This document shows, piece by piece, positions 7,965 to 17,521 of a DNA stretch of 64,000 nt (position 1 is the first letter of the stretch; every line of letters starts with the position of its first letter). A program made the translations under genes and the position numbers. This DNA comes from Synechococcus sp. ROS8604. GTDB lineage: Bacteria > Cyanobacteriota > Cyanobacteriia > PCC-6307 > Cyanobiaceae. The stretch lies in assembly GCF_014279655.1 (NCBI RefSeq), contig NZ_CP047946.1:2480001-2544000 (forward strand). The letters are read 5' to 3'. The notes beneath the pieces were generated by a model. It was not told the DNA's origin. It worked only from the letters and a program-made list of their open reading frames with translations, and ran no database searches.

Positions 7965-7989
7965 CAAACTAGTAGTACAGGTGTACTGT
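7961..7989 (+). promoter_or_regulatory. Promoter with TTGACA-N17-TACTGT
   Basis: Perfect -35 box at 7961-7966, 17-base spacer, -10-like TACTGT at 7984-7989. The spacer and -10 box contain the LexA-type palindrome at 7974-7987. Predicted transcription start is near 7996, so the gene should begin at ATG 8042, not at the GTG at 7994. A perfect stem GCCGAC-AAG-GTCGGC (7996-8010) would lie at the very 5' end of the transcript. Confidence 0.6.
7974..7987. promoter_or_regulatory. LexA (SOS) box
   Basis: AGTACAGGTGTACT is a perfect palindrome in its outer five bases and fits the cyanobacterial LexA consensus RGTACNNNDGTWCB at every position. It lies between and over the -35 and -10 boxes of the promoter at 7961-7989, the classic position for repression. 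Confidence 0.65.
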
Positions 7990-8041
7990 ACGTGTGCCGA
8001 CAAGGTCGGCGGCAAATCACATAATCAAACGCATAAAAAAC

Positions 8042-8500
8042 ATGAGTGACACTTATTGCATTTTTGAGTCAGAAGTACCCCTTGCTCGCACCATAAGCAA
8101 GCAAAAATTAGACCAACATCTTCTAGCAGCACCGCACCAGGAGATCCTGACAGAGATCGCAGAAAACTTTCAAGGTGGAATAAACAACCCCAATACAGGA
8201 TATATTTTTTGCGCTAAAGAGCAACTTTTCTTTGACTCAAAGGAAATCCTGGAAAAAGCGGACGACGACCTTGATTGCTTCTACGAAGACATGTTGGATT
8301 TCACTGTAGACGAAAACAAAGTCATTTGGAACGTATGGATAGAAAATACAGAATGCACTATTCCGAAATATACTTCCTGGTTGATCAACAAAGAATTTGG
8401 TGCCAATGCCAATGTTTTAGTTGAAGAGCGTTATATGTCACTATACGATTGTTCTAAGAACTACTGCTCAGTGAAACCCTCTACAAAGATTATTTGGTAG
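8042..8500 (+). CDS. Acidic protein of unknown function, LexA-box promoter
   Basis: 152 residues from ATG 8042. No signal peptide or membrane segment; strongly acidic patches (EKADDDLDCFYEDMLDF) and seven cysteines. I do not recognise it. Its promoter overlaps a LexA box, so it is probably induced by DNA damage. Its stop codon (8498-8500) touches the stop of the convergent integrase gene (8501-8503) with no bases between, so read-through would make RNA antisense to int. Candidates by context are a recombination-directionality factor, an anti-repressor or a toxin, but nothing in the sequence decides. Confidence 0.65.
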   Translation: MSDTYCIFESEVPLARTISKQKLDQHLLAAPHQEILTEIAENFQGGINNPNTGYIFCAKEQLFFDSKEILEKADDDLDCFYEDMLDFTVDENKVIWNVWIENTECTIPKYTSWLINKEFGANANVLVEERYMSLYDCSKNYCSVKPSTKIIW

Positions 8501-9562
8501 TCACCAATTCGGAAGTAGCACTCTCCCGGTTGGTTTGGCATAAGTATTCAGTAATTGTTCAGTCCTATGTCCTGCTACTGCCGCCAAATCTGCAGGTGAA
8601 TTCCCTAATGCAAGGGCATGGGATAGAAATGTATGTCTTTGTGAATACAAGCGCCTTATAGGCAGTCCTAGACGTCTTAGAGAACGTTTCCATACGTGCT
8701 CTAGTCCAGAGTCATACAAATGCCGATGCGTTCTTGGTGTAATGAATACCAATCCACTCTTAGTATTCATTGCCAGTTCTTGCATTCTTAAACGATGCTG
8801 CCTCAGCATCTCAACCACCTGAGGATTGATCGGCACGACCCTGCTCTTACCTGTCTTGGTACTGCCCCAAATTCTTCTATGGGTTGCAGTGCCATCTCTC
8901 TTTAGTGTCTTACTAATCAAAACCTCACCCTCATCCAATCGAACGGCATCCCAAGTCAATCCAATCAGTTCTGAGTTCCTGAGACCTGTACTCATCCAAA
9001 AGAAAAAACAGGGATAGAACCATTCCTCATTTGACTTCAGATCCTCCAACACCTGTTGGATTTCCTTTTTACTGAGCACTTCTTGATGAACACAACGATG
9101 AGGCACCTTCACATGGACTTTATGTAGTGCCTTGTTCTTGGGTTGGACACTACGGATGGTGCTCAAAATCGTGGACTGTGTTGATGCTGCAAGTCCTCTC
9201 TGCTCCATCCACTCAATAAAAAAATCGACATCCTGCTTGCTCTTAATCGAACAACCAAACCTCAGGACCGTTCGATAGGTATGGGTCACCCTTGCCTGAT
9301 TCTTTTTTTCCATTAATTGCCTCAACGCCTCTAATAAATCAAGATCCTTTCCATCCACTAGCGGTCGGTAGCGATTCAACGTCGGATCAAGTCCACCTTG
9401 ATGAGCATCGCTCCAGATCTCTGCTGAAATAGATAGTGCCCTTGCCCTGGCAACAGGGTCATCGAACCTACCCAGACGATTAATGAAATGATCCTTCCCG
9501 TCCAGACGGACTCTCACTTGCAAGGCACCATTGTTATTCCTCAGGGTTGGTGCTTTCCTCAA
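8501..9562 (-). CDS. int: Tyrosine recombinase / integrase
   Basis: 353 residues. Catalytic residues of the family are visible: Arg in STGLRNSELIGL, Lys in STKTGKSRVVP, the RHTF box (YSQRHTFLSHA, with Tyr where many have His), His in AGHRTEQLL and the nucleophile Tyr in LLNTYAK. The N-terminal part (GALQVRVRLDGKDHFINRL) looks like an arm-type DNA-binding domain. The start is a TTG at 9562: an in-frame TGA lies a few codons upstream and no ATG is near. It sits about 365 bp from the right 45-bp repeat, the usual place for an integrase acting on that site. Known role of the family: site-specific integration and excision. Confidence 0.9.
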   Translation of the reverse strand: MRKAPTLRNNNGALQVRVRLDGKDHFINRLGRFDDPVARARALSISAEIWSDAHQGGLDPTLNRYRPLVDGKDLDLLEALRQLMEKKNQARVTHTYRTVLRFGCSIKSKQDVDFFIEWMEQRGLAASTQSTILSTIRSVQPKNKALHKVHVKVPHRCVHQEVLSKKEIQQVLEDLKSNEEWFYPCFFFWMSTGLRNSELIGLTWDAVRLDEGEVLISKTLKRDGTATHRRIWGSTKTGKSRVVPINPQVVEMLRQHRLRMQELAMNTKSGLVFITPRTHRHLYDSGLEHVWKRSLRRLGLPIRRLYSQRHTFLSHALALGNSPADLAAVAGHRTEQLLNTYAKPTGRVLLPNW

Positions 9563-9723
9563 GATCCAGATCCATCACTGAAAACTGGCTTAAAGCTGAC
9601 CCCTGCCAAAAGCCAATTTCACTTAGTGCTCTGTAGCTTTACTCGATCTCAACCAGTTCAATCAGTGAGACCGGCTTGAACTCTGGCTTTGAGTGCCTGA
9701 GCATCCCTGAGAAACCAAACTGA

Positions 9724-10017
9724 GAGGCACATCTCAAGGATGTCCATCACAAGTTCGCCGTGATCGACAACAAAACAGTGATCACAGGATCCTTCAACTG
9801 GTCACCCTCTGCCGCCCACATCAACGACGAAACCCTGCTGGTCATTGAGTCACCACAACTTGCAGCACATTTCACCCGTGAGATGGATCGAATGTGGCGA
9901 GGAGCTGAACTGGGGATCACAGCTCGAATGCAGCGCAAGCTCGATCGACAAACAAGAAAATGCGGGAGCGGAGTCCAGCGCAAGGAGACAAGCACCAGCA
10001 CTGGTGCAAAAGGATAA
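9724..10017 (+). pseudogene. C-terminal fragment of a phospholipase D-like gene
   Basis: Open only from 9724, after an in-frame stop at 9721. Homology to the left PLD gene begins at the second HKD motif (HHKFAVIDNKTVITGSFNW) and is about 80% at DNA level up to 9927, mostly synonymous changes. It is then identical for 45 bp and ends differently (VQRKETSTSTGAKG). A GTG at 9760 could start translation but would remove the catalytic His and Lys. It is a remnant: the part after 9972 is probably the displaced native 3' end of the gene at 1-807. Confidence 0.75.
9928..9972 (+). repeat. Right 45-bp direct repeat, putative attR core
   Basis: Exact copy of 736-780. It marks the right boundary of the AT-rich segment, close to the integrase gene; host-like base composition resumes after it. 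Confidence 0.75.
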
Positions 10018-10037
10018 AACTTGTTTGGCTTTGACGC

Positions 10038-11474
10038 TTAGTCCAGAGCACCTTGCATGACATCACCAACGCTGAACTGCACATTCTTGCGGAACCCAGC
10101 AACATCTAATCGGTGCATTAGCAAAGCCGCCGCGAGGAAGCCGATCATCTGCAAGCCAAAGACACCGCCATAGGCGGCGAACATATCGCCACCATTCCAT
10201 GTTTTAAACAGCGTAAGAAGCCCACCACCACTGATCGTGGCAATTCCCCGGGAGTAGGCATACAACGCCCCCCAGATCCCGAGCAATAAGCCCACCCTTC
10301 CTGGCTCCACAAAGCTAAACATCAACGTGAAGCTTGCATGAATGCAGATTCCAAGCGACACACCAAAAAGGGTTAATGAAAAATACAAACTTTCAAACGA
10401 CTGCCATGGCGCCGACAGCAACATCAGAGCGAGGGAAATCGAAGCAAAAACCGCCCCAAACTGGGCCGTACGAATGTTGCCAATCCTGTGGACTAACTGA
10501 AAACCACTGAGGCCAAGTCCAACAAAAAAGCCCACTGCCAAGAAGGCATTCAGTGCCGTTGTGGCACAGATACTCATGTCAAAGACCGCGGCGCCATAGG
10601 GCTCAAGCACCGCGTCATTGAGAAACATGCTGAAGGTGAAAAGGCACAAAGCACCCGTAAATCGTCCGAACTGAGGAATCGATCGCAAACGACCAAGCAA
10701 TTCAAGCAACGTCAGGGATTCACGCCCGTCCCTGGAGTTGTCTGCCACATCCTGATCGACCACATCTAGAGATTCGGTTTCCTGATTTGGCAGATCAAGT
10801 CGCTCCAAACCAAAGACTGACAACACACCAAGACCAAACAGCAGCAGGGGAGTCACCACAATCAGCTGTTCGAGTCCAGCGATGACGGCAGCTTGACCGG
10901 CCTCCCAACCACAAGCAGCACCAAAGATCCGATTCACAAGAGCGGTTCCTAACAGAACCCCAAGCAGCCGCATGCCCCAAACCACAGACAACACACGGGG
11001 ACGCTCGCGGTCCGTCGTGAGATCAACGATCAGAGCAGAGAAGGCCGTTCCCCCCGCCGCAACGGCTGTACCGATGGCGATGGAAATCAAGGTCAGAAGT
11101 CCCATCCAGGCAGCAAAGAAAGGCTGCTCTGCTGAGGGCATGGTTCTGGCGAGTTGCAGCACCACCCATCCCGCGCCTCCAAACAGCAACGACAAGGCAA
11201 GCGAACTCAACACGATGAAAGGGGTTCGCCGCAATCGCCCCGGAGGGATTCGATCCGAACGATCACCGAACCAAGCCCGGCTGAACCCCATCAGTTGCTG
11301 GGCCCCGAAGGCCAGAGCCGTCAATGCAGCAGAGACGCCAATCTCAGTAATCAGGAGACGATTCAGGAGCCCAAGAATGAGAACCCCGAGGATGCCAAGG
11401 CTGAGCTGAAACAAGCCCAGACGCAGACCTAGACGCACGACACGCACAACTGACAAGGGCTTGAGCCAATCCAT
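10038..11474 (-). CDS. PucC-family (LhaA-type) MFS transporter
   Basis: 478 residues from MDWLKPLSVVRVVRLGL; an upstream start at 11504 is less likely. About twelve hydrophobic segments, with GFSRAWFGDRSDR and RRTPFIVLSS matching the PucC branch of the major facilitator superfamily. The family is linked to assembly or pigment loading of light-harvesting complexes in phototrophs; in cyanobacteria it is often paired with HLIP or chlorophyll-binding genes. It is the first intact gene right of the island, transcribed towards it, and starts about 85 bp (or 55 bp) from a divergent secreted-protein gene. Confidence 0.85.
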   Translation of the reverse strand: MDWLKPLSVVRVVRLGLRLGLFQLSLGILGVLILGLLNRLLITEIGVSAALTALAFGAQQLMGFSRAWFGDRSDRIPPGRLRRTPFIVLSSLALSLLFGGAGWVVLQLARTMPSAEQPFFAAWMGLLTLISIAIGTAVAAGGTAFSALIVDLTTDRERPRVLSVVWGMRLLGVLLGTALVNRIFGAACGWEAGQAAVIAGLEQLIVVTPLLLFGLGVLSVFGLERLDLPNQETESLDVVDQDVADNSRDGRESLTLLELLGRLRSIPQFGRFTGALCLFTFSMFLNDAVLEPYGAAVFDMSICATTALNAFLAVGFFVGLGLSGFQLVHRIGNIRTAQFGAVFASISLALMLLSAPWQSFESLYFSLTLFGVSLGICIHASFTLMFSFVEPGRVGLLLGIWGALYAYSRGIATISGGGLLTLFKTWNGGDMFAAYGGVFGLQMIGFLAAALLMHRLDVAGFRKNVQFSVGDVMQGALD

Positions 11475-11558
11475 CCATTCACCGAGATGGTACGCACAGC
11501 GCAAAGGACGGCTTGGCAGCGTGCGTCCATGCGCTTGTTCTGGCGCCAGAATGCTCCT

Positions 11559-11969
11559 ATGACTTCCCTTATGCCCGCGCGACTCTCGCCACTCCTTGTT
11601 GGCTTAGCGATCCTGGCGCCTAGTGCGGTTCGCGCACAATTGAAATACGTAGCGTTTCCGACCAAGGATGAATTGAGGTCCCTGCAGCTACTGGCTTACG
11701 CCTGCTCACGGGAAAACACGGTGGACACCTGCACGCGCACGCGTGAAATCGCCAATCCACTGATGGACCATCCACGCCTTCCAGCAGCCTGTAAAGACAC
11801 GGTGTGGGAGCTGATGCAAGAAGCCAAGCCAGCCACAACCAACAGCTCTCAACGCCGCGACAGCATTGACAGCCCCGCACGCCGGCTCACCGTGGTCTGC
11901 GCTGATCCTGAAAAACCCAACAAACCAAGCAATCCATCTTCAGGAGGATCTCCAGCCAATCAAACCTGA
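11559..11969 (+). CDS. Small secreted protein, unknown function
   Basis: 136 residues from ATG 11559, or 146 from ATG 11529. A signal peptide (LSPLLVGLAILAPSAVRAQ) is followed by a domain with paired cysteines (LLAYACSRENTVDTCTR, AACKDTVW). The tail is rich in Ser, Pro and Asn. No family is recognised; the composition is host-like. Divergent from the PucC-like gene. Confidence 0.6.
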   Translation: MTSLMPARLSPLLVGLAILAPSAVRAQLKYVAFPTKDELRSLQLLAYACSRENTVDTCTRTREIANPLMDHPRLPAACKDTVWELMQEAKPATTNSSQRRDSIDSPARRLTVVCADPEKPNKPSNPSSGGSPANQT

Positions 11970-11988
11970 AGCAGGATTGGCGCCCTGA

Positions 11989-13803
<1,815 letters not shown>

Positions 13804-13811
13804 TTGAGATC

Positions 13812-13844
13812 AGGCGTGGGTTATTTCTTCAGTGACCCACGCCT
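13812..13844. terminator. 10-bp-stem inverted repeat between convergent genes
   Basis: AGGCGTGGGT and its exact complement ACCCACGCCT, separated by 13 bases. It lies just after pgm and over the last codons of the convergent 93-residue gene. It lacks a clear T-run, so termination would be partial or factor-assisted. Confidence 0.5.
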
Positions 13845-14102
13845 GCCTCGATGGGCATTGGGATGGCGATACACGGGATCAACAGCTTCTTCCTGGAGTT
13901 GACGGGTGGATTCAATGGCAAAACCAGCGAGTCCAGAGGATGCAATCACCATTAAGTAGAACAATCGCAGCCTGGTGAGATCAATCTCAGCCGGGGTGTT
14001 CTCAATTAAAACCTTCAAGAAATAGGCAATTGCACAGCCGATTGAGAGTCCAATCGCAATTGCCACCAACACTCTTGAACCACTAAATGTCTTTTTGTTC
14101 AT
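13821..14102 (-). CDS. Small two-TM membrane protein
   Basis: 93 residues with two hydrophobic segments (VLVAIAIGLSIGCAIAYFL and LRLFYLMVIASSGLAGFAI) and a basic C-terminus (HRGRRGSLKK). Its ATG overlaps the stop of the RND pump gene by four bases (14099-14102), so it is co-transcribed and translationally coupled with the efflux operon. No known domain is recognised; it may be an accessory subunit of the pump, or only a rider on its message. Confidence 0.75.
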   Translation of the reverse strand: MNKKTFSGSRVLVAIAIGLSIGCAIAYFLKVLIENTPAEIDLTRLRLFYLMVIASSGLAGFAIESTRQLQEEAVDPVYRHPNAHRGRRGSLKK

Positions 14103-17100
14103 GAGTTCAGCTGAGGATCAGAAGCAGGCTTGGCATCGGCCTGACCCAGAAGCGATTTCATCACCACATAAAACACAGGAACAACCAAAGTGGAAAGGAA
14201 GGTTGCCACCAAGAGACCACCAAACACCACCAAACCCAAGGAAGATTGACTTTGTGCTCCAGCTCCACTTGCCAACATCAATGGCAAAAATCCTGTGAGG
14301 GACGAAATCGCTGTCATCAAAATCGGTCTTAAACGGGATTGAGCAGCAAAGCGAGCAGCTTCAAGGGCCGAAGTGCCCTCTGCCATTTTTTGGTTTGCGA
14401 GATCTACAATCAAAATTGCATTACCGCCCGCCAAGCCGATGAGCATCACCAGACCAACTTGAGCATAAATATTGAGGACCTGACCAGCCGCGCCAAGGAA
14501 CACCAAGGCCCCAAGCAAAGCCGTTGGGACGGTCAACAAAATGATGATTGGATCTGAGTAACTCTCATACTGCGCTGAAAGCACCAAGAACACCGCCAAA
14601 ATCCCAAGCGCAAAAATCACCACGGCCAAGGACCCAGCCTTCACTTCTTCTCTTGAAATACCAGTCCAGTCAAATCCCAACCCCTGCAGATTGGCATCTT
14701 TGAAGATGGTCTTCATCGCTGTAATCGCCTGACCTGAGCTTTTGCCAACGGCAGGTGTTCCATCAATCTTGATCGAACGATAGAGATTGAAGTGAGGGAT
14801 CACACTTGGGCCATTGGTGGGCTTCACAGTGAAAAACTCTGACAAGGGAATTTGTTCCCCTTTCATGCTCTTCACATAAACAGCTGAAAGCTGCTCAGGA
14901 GAAGCCCGATTAACATCATCAGCCTGCACATAGACGCGTCGAACCTTTCCCTCTTGGAAGGTGTCATTGACATAGGCACCACCAAAATTAACGCTGAAAG
15001 ATTGCATAGCGGAGCCAAAATCAACCCCTAGAGACGCCATCTTCTCGCGATTCACCTTGATTTCGATCTGGGGTGATTCTGGCGAGAACAGTGTGTACAC
15101 ACGATTTAGGATTGGATTGGAATTACCGGCCTGCATGATCTGCCCCGCAGAGCCAAAGAATTGGTTCAATCCATAGGCGCCACTGCTTTGATCCAACAAT
15201 TGGAATTCAAAACCACCACCAGCGCCATAACCAGGAATCGAAGGAGGCTCCACCACAAACACCCGACCACCATCAATCGACATCAACAATTTTTTGTTCA
15301 AGCGTTCAACAATCGCCGCCACAGAGTGCTCACTTCCTTGGCGCTCATCCCAATGCTTCGTTCCAAAGAAGAACAGTCCCTTATTCGGAGCGTTTCCATC
15401 CAAACTGGCCCCACTAAACAAGGCGGCAGCAGAAATATCATCTTCAGATCGCAAAACCTCGGCCACCTTGCGGTTGATTGCAAGGGTCGTCTCATTCGAA
15501 ACACCATCAGGAGCCTGCACAAAACCGATCGCGTAACCCTGGTCTTCGATCGGAACAAATCCTCCTGGGATGCGCGTAAAAGCAAAGCCAGTCAGCAGGA
15601 TCCCAGCGGCAAGAGCCGTCATCACGATCGGGCGAGCCTTTAGAACCTGATCAAGAATTTTCGAATAGCGCTTTTCAAAACCCGCGTAAAAGCGATTGAA
15701 GTGAATAAAGATCTGAGGAATGAACCAGCCAACAACAAGACCAATCAGCGTGAACAAGATCACAGGAATGAGATTGGTCGCCCCCACGAGAATCAAACCC
15801 ACAACGGCTCCACCCGCAGCTCCAGGCATCCGCAAGGGAATCGATGTGAGCTTCATTGCAACGAAGCCAATCAAGGCACCAACAACCACTGGGATCAGAA
15901 CCAATCCGGCGCCATTGCCAGCGCTCAAAAGGCCGTAGGCAAAACCAAGAAACACACCAGCTGTGGCGTATTGCTGTTTGCTCAGCGGTTTTGTGTCCTT
16001 CTCCAGCAAAAGCGCCGCAAGCATTGGCGAGAACGTCAGGGCGTTGAAGGTTGAGATCCCAATCGAGAACAGGATCGTGGCAGCAAACTGCTTGTAGATC
16101 GTTCCTGTTGCTCCGGGAAAAAACAACACAGGAAGGAAAACAGCCATCTTCACCAATGACGTCGCAATCACAGCACTGAAGAGTTCATCCATGGTGGCCA
16201 TGGCCGCCTGCACAGATGTCATCCCTTCTGCTTTTTTTGCTGAAGTGTCTTCAACCACCGTGATCGCATCGTCAACGACCAAACCCGTTGCAAGAACAAG
16301 ACCAAACAAGGTGAGCTGATTGAGGGAGAAGCCGAAGGCCAGCACGAGCGCAAACGTACCAATCAAAGCCACAGGGATAGCGATTGCAGGAACGAGCGTT
16401 GCTTTCCAGTTCTGAAGGAATAAAAACAGAATCAAGACCACCAGAATCACAGCATCCCGCAGGGAATTGGTTACCCCTTTGATGGACTGGTTGATGAAGT
16501 CAGTGGTGTCATAAATCACCTGAGTGTTAAGACCAACAGGAAGCGTCTGTTCAAATGTCTCGATCACCTCCTTCACGCCGTTAGACACCTGAATGGCGTT
16601 ACTTCCTGAGAGCTGATAAACAGCCACACCAACAGAAGGCGTGCCTTTAAGGTCCATTGCGTCGATCCCGTAGGCCTCTCCGCCCAAGCTCACGCGACCA
16701 ACGTCTTTAAGCTTGATCAAACCACCAGCATCAGTCGTTTTTAAAATAATATTTTCGAATTCAGCTTCTGTCGTTAAACGTCCCTGCAACTGCACAGTAA
16801 ATGTGTATTGCTGACCTTCGGGAGCGGGAGAACCTCCGATCTTGCCCGCCGGGATTAACCGATTTTGACTTTGAAGTTGCTGAACAACATCAGTGGACGT
16901 AAGCCCATTGGCTGCAAGCTTTTCCGGGTCAAGCCACAACCTAAAGGCAACTTTACGGTTGCCAAAATAAGTAACTTCTCCAACACCAGGAACACGCTTG
17001 ATATTGTCCGTAAGATTTTTATCTAAATAGCCACTAATTGTTTCAACGCTGTATTCAGTCTTGGAAGGATCCGTATTGACGAAGTTATAAACAAGCAGAA

Positions 17101-17512
17101 TCGAATTTGAGGCTTTGTTTACGGTGACCCCAGCCTTACGAACCTCCTCAGGCAATTGGGGCTCAGCCAACGAAACTCTATTTTGGACATTAACTTGATT
17201 AATATTCCCGTCAGTTCCACTATTAAAAGAAACGGAGACAGAGCTCACTCCATCAGACGAGCTGTTGGAGGTAATGAAGTCCATATTCTCCACACCATTG
17301 ATCTGCTGCTCAAGAACAGTGGTCACACCCTGCTCAACAGAAACAGCGTCAGCTCCTACATAGGTGGCCTGTACCTTGACCGTTGGAGGAGCAATGTCAG
17401 GAAGATTCTCAATCGGGAGGATTGGAATTGCGATCAATCCCACAATCACAATCAAAAGACTGCAAACCGTACTAAGAACCGGTCGCGTAATAAAATTATT
17501 CGATGCAGACAT
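14099..17512 (-). CDS. RND efflux pump inner-membrane transporter (HAE1/AcrB type)
   Basis: 1137 residues. It begins with the usual N-terminal helix (FITRPVLSTVCSLLIVIVGL), has the porter domains, and the proton-relay pair in TM4 (GLVVDDAITVVED). The family exports hydrophobic compounds from inner membrane and periplasm through a TolC channel, driven by protons. It is about 90 residues longer than typical: between TM6 (LLLEKDTKPLS) and the second half (RPIVMTALAAG) there is a long hydrophobic insert that looks like three or four extra membrane helices. The adaptor gene lies 9 bp upstream; the TolC-like gene at 50221 could supply the outer-membrane channel. Confidence 0.93.
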   Translation of the reverse strand: MSASNNFITRPVLSTVCSLLIVIVGLIAIPILPIENLPDIAPPTVKVQATYVGADAVSVEQGVTTVLEQQINGVENMDFITSNSSSDGVSSVSVSFNSGTDGNINQVNVQNRVSLAEPQLPEEVRKAGVTVNKASNSILLVYNFVNTDPSKTEYSVETISGYLDKNLTDNIKRVPGVGEVTYFGNRKVAFRLWLDPEKLAANGLTSTDVVQQLQSQNRLIPAGKIGGSPAPEGQQYTFTVQLQGRLTTEAEFENIILKTTDAGGLIKLKDVGRVSLGGEAYGIDAMDLKGTPSVGVAVYQLSGSNAIQVSNGVKEVIETFEQTLPVGLNTQVIYDTTDFINQSIKGVTNSLRDAVILVVLILFLFLQNWKATLVPAIAIPVALIGTFALVLAFGFSLNQLTLFGLVLATGLVVDDAITVVEDTSAKKAEGMTSVQAAMATMDELFSAVIATSLVKMAVFLPVLFFPGATGTIYKQFAATILFSIGISTFNALTFSPMLAALLLEKDTKPLSKQQYATAGVFLGFAYGLLSAGNGAGLVLIPVVVGALIGFVAMKLTSIPLRMPGAAGGAVVGLILVGATNLIPVILFTLIGLVVGWFIPQIFIHFNRFYAGFEKRYSKILDQVLKARPIVMTALAAGILLTGFAFTRIPGGFVPIEDQGYAIGFVQAPDGVSNETTLAINRKVAEVLRSEDDISAAALFSGASLDGNAPNKGLFFFGTKHWDERQGSEHSVAAIVERLNKKLLMSIDGGRVFVVEPPSIPGYGAGGGFEFQLLDQSSGAYGLNQFFGSAGQIMQAGNSNPILNRVYTLFSPESPQIEIKVNREKMASLGVDFGSAMQSFSVNFGGAYVNDTFQEGKVRRVYVQADDVNRASPEQLSAVYVKSMKGEQIPLSEFFTVKPTNGPSVIPHFNLYRSIKIDGTPAVGKSSGQAITAMKTIFKDANLQGLGFDWTGISREEVKAGSLAVVIFALGILAVFLVLSAQYESYSDPIIILLTVPTALLGALVFLGAAGQVLNIYAQVGLVMLIGLAGGNAILIVDLANQKMAEGTSALEAARFAAQSRLRPILMTAISSLTGFLPLMLASGAGAQSQSSLGLVVFGGLLVATFLSTLVVPVFYVVMKSLLGQADAKPASDPQLNS

Positions 17513-17521
17513 GAATCAACC

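Larger units (their letters stand above)
781..9927. mobile_element. Putative integrative genomic island inserted in a PLD gene
   Basis: The segment between the two 45-bp repeats is clearly richer in A+T than the DNA right of 10 kb. It carries a tyrosine recombinase beside its right end, a phage-type zinc-ribbon gene, a ribbon-helix-helix gene and many genes I cannot place. No replication, conjugation or capsid gene is recognisable, so it is not a self-sufficient phage or ICE. It may be a mobilisable island or satellite, or the remains of one. The exact ends depend on where in the 45-bp core strand exchange occurs. Confidence 0.7.

Noticed and set aside
9845-10060. Plus-strand frame of 71 codons over the right repeat
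   Set aside because: Shadow of the PLD fragment in another frame; no independent support.
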